A stretch of 64,000 bases of DNA from Zelonia costaricensis (lineage: Eukaryota; Euglenozoa; Kinetoplastea; Trypanosomatida; Trypanosomatidae): NCBI GenBank assembly GCA_030849075.1, contig JASAOO010003564.1, positions 62,001 to 126,000 on the forward strand, written 5' to 3'. Each line of letters starts with the position of its first letter. Within the stretch, counting starts at the first letter, position 1. Of this stretch, positions 10,568 to 19,706 are shown piece after piece. Both the position numbers and the translations under genes were made by a program. A model generated the notes under the pieces. The model was given only the letters and a program-made list of their open reading frames with translations. It was not told the origin of the DNA and did no database searches.

Positions 10568-10881
10568 GTACGTGTGGTGTTCTTGCTGAGCCGCCGCGTC
10601 TCTTGCCAACCTCTGCGCCCTCCTCCTTTTTTACGCACATCGACCTCTCCCCTCCTCCCTCCCCACCTGTAACGCTGATCTTCCGCGCGCGCCCGTCTCA
10701 ACCGTGGTCCGCACCGTCGACGCACACCCGGCCTCTTGGTGCTTTTAGGCCCTTCTTTCTTAGACACACTCTTTCTCGCACTTAAAGCTCCCTGCACTGC
10801 ACCCTCGCCTCCCCTCCATATCACTCCACCCTCCCTCTCTCATAGGTATTGCCTGCCTCCCCAATTAGCAGTCGGGTTCTC

Positions 10882-13338
10882 ATGTCCGCCGTCCGCCGCA
10901 GCTCGCGGCACCACGACCGGCCCTCCTCGTCGCCACGGCGGCGCTACTTTTACGATGAGGACGAGGCAGACTACGCGCGGCCGTCGTACGCAGACGAGCG
11001 CCCCTCCCGTGCCACGCCGCACCGCCGCCACTCGTCCCCGCAGCCGGTGTCACGGCCGCACCGCAGCAGTAGCAGCGCATGCAGCCCTCGCAAGCACTCA
11101 GACCGCGCGGATCACGAGCGCAACGGCCGCGAGGACTACGCGGTCGAGGATGGCGTGCCCCCACTGCGTCGCCAGAGCACGCAGCCGCCGCGCCGCCACA
11201 GCTCCCCCACCGTGACGCACCACGGCAACGACCGCAACGGCACCGAGACGTACCACCGCCGTGCGGTCGAGCCGACAAGCCCTAGACGGCGCAGCACCTC
11301 AAGCCGGCGCCCCTCATCCGGCGCCTACGACCGCACCGACGCCGCAGCAGTGGCCCCCACGAGCACAGCCCTCGTCGTGGTGGAAAACGGACACGGCGCC
11401 TCGCCACGCCGCAGCCGCCACGGCACTCCAGACGGGGCGCCCATGCGAGACGGCGGCACCGTGCGCAGCCCGCGCCAGCACCACCAGCAGCCTCGCGACG
11501 CCATCAGCCCGCGTCGCGCACACCGGCAGATGGGCTCGCCGATTCGGCCAGAGCGCCGCGCCTCCTCTGCCTCGCACCGGCCGCGCCACGCCTCGGCTGA
11601 GCCCACCGGCCGCGACTCGCACGGCAGCGCGCGGCGTCACCGCTCCTCTGAGGCGGGCAGCCCACACAAGCGGGTAGCAGCCCCTGAGGCGACGCACCGG
11701 CAGGACACACTGCGCTACCGGAGCCCCCCGCACGTCGAGGCAGAGCCGCCGGCGCGGCGCGCGGCCACCCCGCACCGCTCGCGTCGCCACAGCCACGCCG
11801 CGGAGAACGGAACGCCGGAGAGGGCGGCGCACACCCCACGGCGGCACTCCAGCGCGCACCGCAGCCGCAGCGCGAGGCCAGAGTCCGGTCACGACTCGGA
11901 GCCGCGTCACCGCCGCCACGAGCGCACCTCCACCCCAGCCTCCGTGGCATACGAAGGCAGCCGCCGCACTCGCCACGCCTCGCGGCACCGGCACGCGTCG
12001 ACGGAGCCGTCCGCCGCCGTCTCGCTGCCCGTGCCAATCGCACCGCAGCGGCCGCCCCCGATGACGGAGGCCGCTGTGACGTCCGTCGGCGGCTCAACTT
12101 ACGTGCGCCCGATGCAGAACGGCACGAGCATGTCCGGCCGCGGCCGCTCCGGCTCGCACATCGAGGTCATCAGCGTGCACTCTGGTCGCCCTGGCTCCTC
12201 AAACGGACTGATAGTGTCACGCTCGAGCGGCGCCAACTCCCCACGACGCCCCCACGACGTCGGCCCGCCAGTGGTCGTCCCAAGCGCGCGCGGACAGCAG
12301 ATCCTGCAGCGCATCGACTCGACCCGCCACTGGATCGAGAACATGAAGGAGGAGGTCAACAAGAACCGCGTGCTGGAGGCAAAGGCAGCGGCACGTGAGG
12401 CGCTCGAGGCACAAGAAGCGTCAACGGCAGCAGCGGCGGCGCGGGAGCGGGAGCGGGAGCGGGAGCGGGAGCGGGAGAAGGCGCGGCAGCGGGAACGGGC
12501 AGCGGAGCACAGCGCACGGCGGCACCGCACTTCCTCGAACGGCTCACGCCGGCACGCCTCGCGCGAGGCGCCACCACCGGCGGTGGCAGACGCGCCGGTG
12601 ACAAGCCGCCGCCACGCACGCGAGCCCGTTGCGCCGGCAGCGGCACCGTCGAACGGCACGCATCACCCCGATTCGGCGGTGAAGCCGGAGAAGCGCCGGC
12701 ACCGCAGCAGTTACCCATCGCCCTCCGCTGCCCCGCCAAGCGCTCACAGCGTCGCTGAGCTGGGCAGGGGAGGCAACGGCCACCGCTCTGGCCGGACAAC
12801 GCCACCGCCACCGCCGCCACAACAGCCGCAAGCTCGTCGCAGCCCCACTCCAGACCAGCCCATCCAAGTGGTGCTCATGGACACGGTGAACAGCTCTCGC
12901 CAGGGCGGCGGCTTCGACTACCCCATCTTCTCCTTCACCTCATTCCTCGACGGCAACACGTTCGACAGCACGACGGGCCTCTGTCAGTACAACGTAAACC
13001 TCGCCGAGAGCCTCACCGACGAGCACCTGGAGCACCTGCGCGCCGTCGTCTTTAACAACAACGAGGAGGCATTTGCGGAGCTGCTGTATGGTGACGACGT
13101 ACAGGCGGAGATCGACGTGGTAGCCGCGACACTGGGTCACAGCGAGGATGCGGCGGTGCAGCAGGAGATCATCGTCCTTCAGCGCGCAGCGGTCCGCCGC
13201 TTCAATGAGAAGTGTACCAAGGCGCTGAAGGTGCTGCTGGCCGCGGAGGGCGGGCTGGCTGACGCGGTGCAGGCGGCTGCTTCTCATCTGGAGCACCAAG
13301 CCTACCAGGCGGACGGCTCCGCCATCAGCGCCCCGTGA
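10882..13338 (+). CDS. Arg/Ser/His-rich low-complexity protein with coiled coil and C-terminal domain
   Basis: 818 residues from the first in-frame ATG; the frame is open slightly upstream but only with non-ATG codons. Not recognised as a known family. Residues 1 to about 460 are strongly enriched in Arg, Ser, His and Pro, with recurrent SPRR, RRHS and RHAS peptides, and would be disordered and very basic. About residues 474-560 form a predicted helical, charged segment. Within it, six tandem GCGGGA hexamers encode an Arg-Glu run at about residues 521-533. About residues 661-818 look globular (QVVLMDTVNSS..., FDYPIFSFTSFLDG, then helices). The design is that of a scaffold binding RNA, tubulin or membranes, but I cannot say which. 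The basic Ser-rich tail could be a phosphorylation target. Confidence 0.85.
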   Translation: MSAVRRSSRHHDRPSSSPRRRYFYDEDEADYARPSYADERPSRATPHRRHSSPQPVSRPHRSSSSACSPRKHSDRADHERNGREDYAVEDGVPPLRRQSTQPPRRHSSPTVTHHGNDRNGTETYHRRAVEPTSPRRRSTSSRRPSSGAYDRTDAAAVAPTSTALVVVENGHGASPRRSRHGTPDGAPMRDGGTVRSPRQHHQQPRDAISPRRAHRQMGSPIRPERRASSASHRPRHASAEPTGRDSHGSARRHRSSEAGSPHKRVAAPEATHRQDTLRYRSPPHVEAEPPARRAATPHRSRRHSHAAENGTPERAAHTPRRHSSAHRSRSARPESGHDSEPRHRRHERTSTPASVAYEGSRRTRHASRHRHASTEPSAAVSLPVPIAPQRPPPMTEAAVTSVGGSTYVRPMQNGTSMSGRGRSGSHIEVISVHSGRPGSSNGLIVSRSSGANSPRRPHDVGPPVVVPSARGQQILQRIDSTRHWIENMKEEVNKNRVLEAKAAAREALEAQEASTAAAAAREREREREREREKARQRERAAEHSARRHRTSSNGSRRHASREAPPPAVADAPVTSRRHAREPVAPAAAPSNGTHHPDSAVKPEKRRHRSSYPSPSAAPPSAHSVAELGRGGNGHRSGRTTPPPPPPQQPQARRSPTPDQPIQVVLMDTVNSSRQGGGFDYPIFSFTSFLDGNTFDSTTGLCQYNVNLAESLTDEHLEHLRAVVFNNNEEAFAELLYGDDVQAEIDVVAATLGHSEDAAVQQEIIVLQRAAVRRFNEKCTKALKVLLAAEGGLADAVQAAASHLEHQAYQADGSAISAP
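12441..12476 (+). repeat. Six tandem GCGGGA hexamers inside a CDS
   Basis: Perfect (GCGGGA)x6 encoding alternating Arg and Glu in the coiled-coil part of the low-complexity protein. Unit changes would stay in frame, so copy number may vary between strains. Confidence 0.95.
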
Positions 13339-14667
13339 GAAGAGGAAGGATGAAGAGAGAGGCGGTCGGAAGGCAAGGGAAGGCACTGCTGGTGCGACAT
13401 CTGCTAGTGTTGCTACAACTACGTCACCCCACCCCACCCAGTTGCTGCGCTGATCATGTGTTGCTCTATGGCCTTTGCGCGTTCGTTTTCTTCTTGTTGT
13501 TTGGTATCACCCGCTCCTGCACCTGTGCGTAGATGCGTGGGGGGGTGCGGGGGCCGCTGCTCGTTGGTGTCCTTGTCCCTCCATCCCTCCCCTCTTTGCT
13601 TCCCTCTCCCTCTCCCTCCGCGTTGGTCAGCTCCTCGCGTCTCTAGGCTCCTTTTTCGTGTGGTACCCCTTCTGCCTCTGCATTAGATGCCGTGTTGTCG
13701 TGCGAGAGGTGTTCGTTGCGCGTGCGCGGCGGGACACGTTGGTGTCGTCGCCGGTGAATTCAAGCGCCCAGAAGCTACTCGCGTCCACTGTCACTTCCCC
13801 TCACTCGTCCGCCCCGCGGCGGCGCCGAGCTGCTCTTTCATTGTGGCTCTACTCCTCCCTCCCTCCCTCCCTCTTCTCGGTGCGGTGGACGCGCTGCGAC
13901 TCGTTTTCCCCATTCAACACCCTCGTCAGTGGACGCGCGCTACGTCGCGTTGGCGTCTTGGGTAGAAGTTGCAGGGGCGTGTGCGCACTCACCCAAACGT
14001 GCGTGTAGGGGTTGTTGGTGTGTGTGTGTTTGTGTGGGTGTTCGTGTGTGTGTGTGTGTGTGGTCGTGTATTCGTCCCTCTTCGGTCTCGTGGCCTTCTC
14101 ATCCTTCTGCCCGTGTTGGCGTCAGGGCTTTGTGACGACACGTCAGTCAGCAACAGCAAAGCTAATCCGTTCCAGTGACAGCGGCGTACCGCCAGAGCGC
14201 GCGCGTATCAAGACGCATGCAGCTGCCCCTAGTGCGTCGCCGCCGTGATGCGGTGCCCGTACGTCAGGGTTGACGACAGGCAGAGCCACTATCAAAGACA
14301 GTGTGCGTTTTCTTCCCTCAATGGCCTGTGTGCATGATGCGAGAGTGAGTGAGCCTTGTCACGTCGCCCGGTGTTCCAGTGCCTCCGTCGCCTCGGCTGT
14401 GATGTAAGGGGCTCCTTTTTCGCTCTCTCTCCATCAGCGTGACTTGACCTCTCAACTCTTCTCCGTAGCCTCATCCCTTGATTCGTGTACATCAACCCAC
14501 TTGTGCGCGGTATTCCCGATGCCCCCGCACCCGTGACTCCCCCTTGCGTATCCTCTCCACCCCCGCAAAGGCCTCTCACCTACATCCACGCGCGACGGTC
14601 TTCATCCGGCTCTCTCTCCTCATCTACAGCCCGCCGCCACAAGTACCGCTCCGCAGCGAGTCGTCCG
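13339..14667. other. Intergenic spacer
   Basis: 1.3 kb of T/C-rich spacer with a TG-rich tract near 14017-14063. No credible CDS seen. Confidence 0.7.
14017..14063 (+). repeat. TG-rich microsatellite
   Basis: Interrupted TG/TTG tract on the plus strand upstream of the cysteine-rich protein gene. Confidence 0.85.
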
Positions 14668-15033
14668 ATGGCGTCTCCTCACGCCCCGACGATGTACTGG
14701 GGTGTCAGGAGTGCGGCCCGGGCTCCCACTGCCACGCTCCTGGGCAGCCTCCTCCTCCTCGCCCTCCTCATGAGCCTCGCCTGCTCGCCGCCCGTCGCGG
14801 CAGACGCGGCGAACGCGGAGGCCATCACGTGCTCGTACTGCCAGAAGCGCGGCTTCCCGTACGTGTGCCAGGCGCCGCTGCAGAGCGGGCTATGCTTCAC
14901 CAACTCGGGGGACGTTCGGTGCGACGGGGATAAGGGTTGCACGTGCTGCCGCACCGCTGATGCCAATGGATGCACTTTCTGCAGTATGGAGGCGGACTGG
15001 GACGCCTACGACGACGGTGAGGACGACCTCTGA
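14668..15033 (+). CDS. Small secreted cysteine-rich protein
   Basis: 121 residues. Residues 21-39 form a hydrophobic core (LLGSLLLLALLMSLAC), followed by small residues (VAADAANA), so a cleavable signal peptide ending near 46-50 is likely. The mature part has ten cysteines at about 55, 58, 67, 76, 85, 91, 93, 94, 102 and 105. The first two form a C-x-x-C pair, and there is a C-x-C-C cluster. The protein ends in an acidic Asp-rich tail (DDGEDDL). No transmembrane anchor follows, so it is probably soluble in the secretory pathway, flagellar pocket or medium. The frame is open further upstream, but that part translates to Ser/Pro/Arg-rich spacer sequence, so the ATG at 14668 is preferred; the ATG at 14692 is an alternative. 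I do not recognise the family. It could be a disulfide-stabilised ligand-binding or inhibitor-like module. Confidence 0.75.
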   Translation: MASPHAPTMYWGVRSAARAPTATLLGSLLLLALLMSLACSPPVAADAANAEAITCSYCQKRGFPYVCQAPLQSGLCFTNSGDVRCDGDKGCTCCRTADANGCTFCSMEADWDAYDDGEDDL

Positions 15034-15955
15034 GACGAGCAATGAAGGCGGGGGAGGCCCTGCCGCCGATGTCCGTGGTGCAAGCGGGTTGCGCTGATGA
15101 ATGCAGCTCCCCTTGCCCCACCCCCACCCCCACCTCCCACCTCACAGCGTTTTCTGCTTCGGCGCCGATACCGCCCTGCGGATCGACCGAAATGGTGTGG
15201 GTGTCTGTCCGTGTCTGTGTTTGTGTGTATGTGTGTCTGTGTCTGTGTGTGTCACGCCGATTCCTACCCTGCCCCCGCCCCATCCTCCTCCGGTGCGTCC
15301 TGCGTACGTCATACCTGCATGCACACATCACCGTCTCGTCACCCCGCCGAGTCGCCTCAGCGGCAACCCGTGGGCTCTTCTTGTTCCAAACTCGCTGGGC
15401 GCTTCGCTTTTTGTTTGTCCCCTTCACGAGGAGGTGCGCCGACCCCTGAGCGGGAGGGAAGGAGTTGCAGCCCACCGGTGTCGCTTTCGGAAGTTTTTTC
15501 GGCAGCTCCCGCTCCGTGTCCAGAAGAGCTGAGCCGAACTCCTTTGCTTCCTTGCTTTTGGTGACATCAACGTGACAAGGACGCTAGAAGCCTTGCTGGC
15601 CTTGGTGCAAACGCAAATCGTCTTTCGTCATGACCTCTCCGAACTGACAAGGGGCTCCGGCGCTCTCCGCCTGCGACGGAGGTGCGCGCACGTGTCCGCC
15701 ACAAGCACCACTGACGACGCAGCGTGTGTGCTTCGGCTCTCACCGTCACACCAGACATCCGCTACACCGACTTCCCCTCGATCACTACCAATCCTGTTTT
15801 CCATCTTTCCCTTCCCCCTTCCCGTCCCCCTTGCCGCGGCCCTCCCTCGGGTTGTGCGCCTGCACGCAGCACTGCCACGAACGAGGCACAGCTCACCGCG
15901 CCGCACTACGTGCCCTCCCCCCCCCATCCCCGTCTACATCGCCTCTACCCCTATC
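15034..15955. other. Intergenic spacer
   Basis: 0.9 kb of C/T-rich spacer with a TG-rich stretch at about 15200-15251. No credible CDS. Confidence 0.65.
15200..15251 (+). repeat. TG-rich microsatellite
   Basis: Interrupted TG/TGTC tract on the plus strand in the spacer. Confidence 0.8.
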
Positions 15956-16192
15956 ATGGAAGCGGCAGCCTCGCCCACCGACGCCGGCACTGTGACGGGG
16001 CAGCGCATCACCCTCGATGCAAAGCAGGCTGCAGCCGGCAGCGCCGCAGACCCGCGTAGGGCCGAGGTCGTGCGCGTCTCCCCTTTCCCAGAACGCGTTG
16101 TGACGCTGCGCTGCGACGGCGACGCCGCGCCGGGGTGGAACGATGTTGTCGCGCAAGCCCGCCGCCCCCGCCGCCTGGGCGAGGACAGTTGA
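15956..16192 (+). CDS. Hypothetical 78-residue protein
   Basis: Short ORF with high third-position G/C, preceded by a pyrimidine-rich leader. The product is soluble and mixed-charge, with the central stretch RVSPFPERVVTLRCDGD and no signal peptide, membrane span or recognised domain. The composition (balanced Ala, Val, Asp, Arg) differs from the Pro/Ser/Leu-rich translation of true spacer, which is why I list it. It may be a real small conserved gene or a chance ORF. Confidence 0.45.
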   Translation: MEAAASPTDAGTVTGQRITLDAKQAAAGSAADPRRAEVVRVSPFPERVVTLRCDGDAAPGWNDVVAQARRPRRLGEDS

Positions 16193-17083
16193 AGACAGGG
16201 CTGGTGTGCCCGGCACCATCATGTGTGGTTGGGGTCCACCACCCTCTGCTGCTGCGACGGTGCCCCGAGACAGGAACAAAAACAACTCGTCAGCGCAACG
16301 CTCATGTGGGCAATAAGACAGCTCGAGTGTGCAAGTGCGCTCTCGTCGTCCGGCCAGTACACGCGATCTAGTGCGTGAGTAGGGCTTGTATGTCCATCGT
16401 CGCTGCTTCACTCTCACCCTCCCCCCTTCCTTCTCCCTCTTCCCCTCGCACCACCTCTGCCTCGCCGACCATTCGGCCGCACCACCACAACGCACCCGCT
16501 ACTCACCGCCCACCATCACACCAGATATTCCCTCCCCGCGTCCCGTCTTCTTCTTCGTGTCACCTCCCACACACGCTAAAGAGTCGCCTCGCACACGCAC
16601 CCGCCCTCCGCTTCCCTCCCTCCACCTCCAGTCTCCGCCTTCCGTGTCTATTATTGCTTTTGTTCTCCCCCCCCCCCCTCTCTCGTCTCTCTTTAGCCTG
16701 TTTGGATTCGTAAGAGGAGGAACAAGAGCTCAGCGTTTGTGTGCTCGTATCTCGTCGCTTCCGTTTTCGAGTTGCTGTTGCTTCTCTCTCTCCCCTTTTC
16801 TTCTCTGAGGTCTAAAGCTGATTCTTTTTCCCTTTATTTCGCTTCTGATTTCATCGTGCGTTTGTGTCTGTGCTTCTTTTGTGTGCTTTATCGCTGAGTG
16901 GCTCAGCTCTCTCTCTCCTCCGTTTTCTTCGGTGCTTCTGTGAGCGCAGCAACGCAGGTGCCGTTCTGCGCTACTTCTAAAAAACAGACGCCACGCGTGT
17001 GTCTTGCCTTCCCCTTTTTGCTTCCGCTTCCGCACACACTCTCTCGCCCGTCCCCCATAAACACCCCCCCCTCCCTTGTCGCA
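16193..17083. other. Intergenic spacer before MFS transporter
   Basis: 0.9 kb, strongly C/T-rich, containing a T/C tract rich in CTCT and TTTT from about 16640 to 16860. No credible CDS on the plus strand. Confidence 0.7.
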
Positions 17084-18913
17084 ATGTACGACGGAGTGAT
17101 TCACACCTTCAGCCAAACAAAGTACGTTGCCCATCGGGCAGCGTTGGGGCTGCATGTGATTGACGAGGTCCGTCGCTTTCGGACGCTGGTGTGCGCCCTC
17201 TTCTGCAGCATCTGCGTGTCGCTTGTTTTCGCCTTCGACCTCTTCAGCGACGAGTTCCAGAGTCGCTTCGACCTCTCCGATGGCGATCTCTCGACGATCA
17301 GCACGGTCGGTGTGGTGTTCTGCTACTTTGTCGTCCCGTACGGCGTGCTTTATGACTACATGGGTCCGCTGCCACTCATCATCATCGCCGGCGTGACGGG
17401 TTTCATCGGCTGCCTCGGTCTCGGCCTCGTCTTCGACGGCAAGATCAAGGGCAACACGGCCACCATCTCCGTCTTCTACGCCTTCATGAACACGTGCAGC
17501 GGCCTCTTCGACGCCGCCTCCATCGTCACCCTCGCCGAGCTGTTTCCGCGTAACCGCGGCCCTGTCGTCGGCCTCGCCAAGGTGATGACGGGCCTCGGTA
17601 GCTCCGTCCTTTCCTCCATGAACCGCGGCTTCTTCAGCAACAACATCAGCGGCTTCATCTACTTCATCATGGCCCTCACCATCGTAGTCGCCTGCGTTGC
17701 CAGCTTCCTCATTGTGCACCCGCCATACTTTGTGAACTGGTGGCGCGCGCGCAACAAGACGCCGGAGCATATCGCCGCGCTGACCTCGCTCAAGAAGATC
17801 TACTCTGAGAAGTTTGTGCCGGTGCGTCGCATCGCGTACGGCTACGTCATCGTCATCTGCCTCGTCGTCTTCTTCGCCATCACGGCCCCGGTGCTGGCGT
17901 ACACGAGCGTGTCGCAGGGGGGCAAGGCGGTGGTGGGCAGCATCACGGTGCTGCTGTGCATGCTCTTCTGGGTCATGGGTCTGCCGATCGCCTGGCTCGG
18001 TGGTGTGAACGAGCTGGCCGCGTCGTCGCAGAGCAGCGTCTCGGGTGACGTGTGCGGCGAGATGATGGCGCTCGAGGACGAGTCGCCGAAGAAGGTAAGC
18101 CTCGGCGGCGCCGTGGACGACAGCAACGAGCCGATCGGCGCCGGTGCCATCGCGCCGGCGCCGCTGGGCGAGGAGGCCGTCATCGAGGAGGGTCCGCAGG
18201 ACCCGCGCTACGGTGGGTCGATTTGGGACATCCTGCTGTGCCCGGATATCTGGCTGCTGCTTGTCGCCTTTGTGTGTCAGGGCGCCATCGGCACGATCGT
18301 CGTGTACAACGGCAGCACCATTTACGTCGCCCGCACCGGCCGCCCGCGCACCGCGCAGACGGGCTCCCTGTACACCGCCTTCCTCGGCGTGGGGAGCGCC
18401 ATCGGCCGCATTGGTATGGGCCTCTTCGAGGCGTACGTGCAGCACCAGAGCCCGGACAAGCGCAAGGTGCTCGTGACGATTGCCCTGCCGGTGGCACCCA
18501 TCATCGCCACGATCGCAGGTGTGCTGATTCTGGTGCTGCCCGGTGACGCGCTTCTGCTGCCCTACATCCTCATCTACCTCGAGGAGGGCATCTTCAATGG
18601 CGTGCGCGCGCTCATCTTCCCGTGCATCTTCGCCAAGCACCACGGCATCCTGTACAACATGAGCTTCTGCACGAACGTGATCGGCGTCATCTGCTTCAAC
18701 CGCTTTCTCTTCGGCCTCACCGTCGACAATGAGCGCGAGAAGATGGGCCACACTGTTGCACAGGGCTGCACCGCGCGCATCTGCGTCCAGACGCCGATCA
18801 TCGTCGTCACGTGCACGGCGGCATTCGCAGCGGTGCTGGCTACCATCGTCCACGTCCGCTACGCTCGCTTTGTGGCGCGCTGCCGTGAGGCGGTGAACCA
18901 GGTCGCCAAGTAA
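17084..18913 (+). CDS. Nodulin-like major facilitator superfamily transporter
   Basis: 609 residues, an integral membrane protein. About 12-14 hydrophobic segments can be picked out. The first six lie between about residues 33 and 215, two more between about 250 and 310, and the rest between about 385 and 595. A hydrophilic, acidic loop of roughly 70 residues (about 310-380, containing ASSQSSVSGDVCGEMMALED) separates the two blocks. The N-terminal half has the YGVLYDYMGPLPL and LAELFPRNRGPVVGLAK blocks typical of the nodulin-like MFS group, which is expanded in plants and kinetoplastids. The substrate cannot be read from sequence; small metabolites or organic anions are possible. The ATG chosen is the first Met before conserved sequence. 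Upstream frame is C/T-rich spacer. Confidence 0.9.
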   Translation: MYDGVIHTFSQTKYVAHRAALGLHVIDEVRRFRTLVCALFCSICVSLVFAFDLFSDEFQSRFDLSDGDLSTISTVGVVFCYFVVPYGVLYDYMGPLPLIIIAGVTGFIGCLGLGLVFDGKIKGNTATISVFYAFMNTCSGLFDAASIVTLAELFPRNRGPVVGLAKVMTGLGSSVLSSMNRGFFSNNISGFIYFIMALTIVVACVASFLIVHPPYFVNWWRARNKTPEHIAALTSLKKIYSEKFVPVRRIAYGYVIVICLVVFFAITAPVLAYTSVSQGGKAVVGSITVLLCMLFWVMGLPIAWLGGVNELAASSQSSVSGDVCGEMMALEDESPKKVSLGGAVDDSNEPIGAGAIAPAPLGEEAVIEEGPQDPRYGGSIWDILLCPDIWLLLVAFVCQGAIGTIVVYNGSTIYVARTGRPRTAQTGSLYTAFLGVGSAIGRIGMGLFEAYVQHQSPDKRKVLVTIALPVAPIIATIAGVLILVLPGDALLLPYILIYLEEGIFNGVRALIFPCIFAKHHGILYNMSFCTNVIGVICFNRFLFGLTVDNEREKMGHTVAQGCTARICVQTPIIVVTCTAAFAAVLATIVHVRYARFVARCREAVNQVAK

Positions 18914-19705
18914 GCGCAAGCACGAGAGTGCGTAGGAGTGTCAAGACGCGCAGACGTGCTCCTCGTTCTTCTCACGTTTGCCTCTTCTTCTTTGTTTTCG
19001 CTTTTTTGCACCTGCAAATCCAATCGCTTGCCCAGCGCCTGCGCGAGTAGCGGTCCCCTCCCTCTCCCTGCCTCCCCTTCTTCTCTACCCCACCTCACCT
19101 CACCTCCCTCGCCCTCCCCCCTCCCCCACACCTCCGACGCTCGGCAAGTGTGCATCGCGCGACGAGGTGCAACAGCTCTGACGACGACCGTGGAGGGTGG
19201 CGGCAAAAGGAAGGGACAAGAGGGAAAGGGGCGACGCGCCTGAGCTTGCTGACTTTATCGGTGCCTTTTTGATACCCACGGCCACGCTCCCCACCCATAC
19301 GCGCACAAACACGTCCCCCGACGGTGTACGAGCACGTGTTATTCTGTGTGAGTGTGTTTGTGCGACGCCGGCCGCGATAGACTCTCAACCAGTGACTCCG
19401 CATAGGAGAGACGAAGGGCACATCCCCCCCCCTTTCCTCTACTTTTCTCCTCTAACAATACACCAAAGAAGAAAATGGGAGACCACATCAAGAAAGGGGC
19501 TCACCCTGGCCAATTCTAAACGCCCTCTATGTCCTCCTCTCGTTGTGTGTGTCTGTGTACCTTTTGTTCCTTCTTCATCGACAAGGCTTTAGCTCGCTTC
19601 TTCCTGCCCATTTTTCTTCTTTATTTCCTCCTTTGCCAGAGCAGCTCCTCCTGTCTCACGTGCTCCCTCGCCCCCCTCTTCCCTCCCCCCCCCCCCCCCC
19701 CACCC

Positions 19706-19706
19706 N
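19706..19706. other. Ambiguous base N beside a C homopolymer
   Basis: Single N directly after a run of about 15 C interrupted by CA. It marks an unresolved homopolymer or contig join, so the local length of the spacer is uncertain. Confidence 0.95.

Larger units (their letters stand above)
9004..10881. other. Intergenic spacer with TG microsatellites
   Basis: 1.9 kb of pyrimidine-rich spacer. No ORF here has coding-like composition. It contains two TG tracts (listed separately) and C-runs near 9580. Confidence 0.7.

Noticed and set aside
16730..18919. 729-codon minus-strand ORF antisense to the MFS transporter
   Set aside because: Shadow of the real gene caused by G/C at third positions; translation is rich in His, Asp, Arg with no domain or membrane span.
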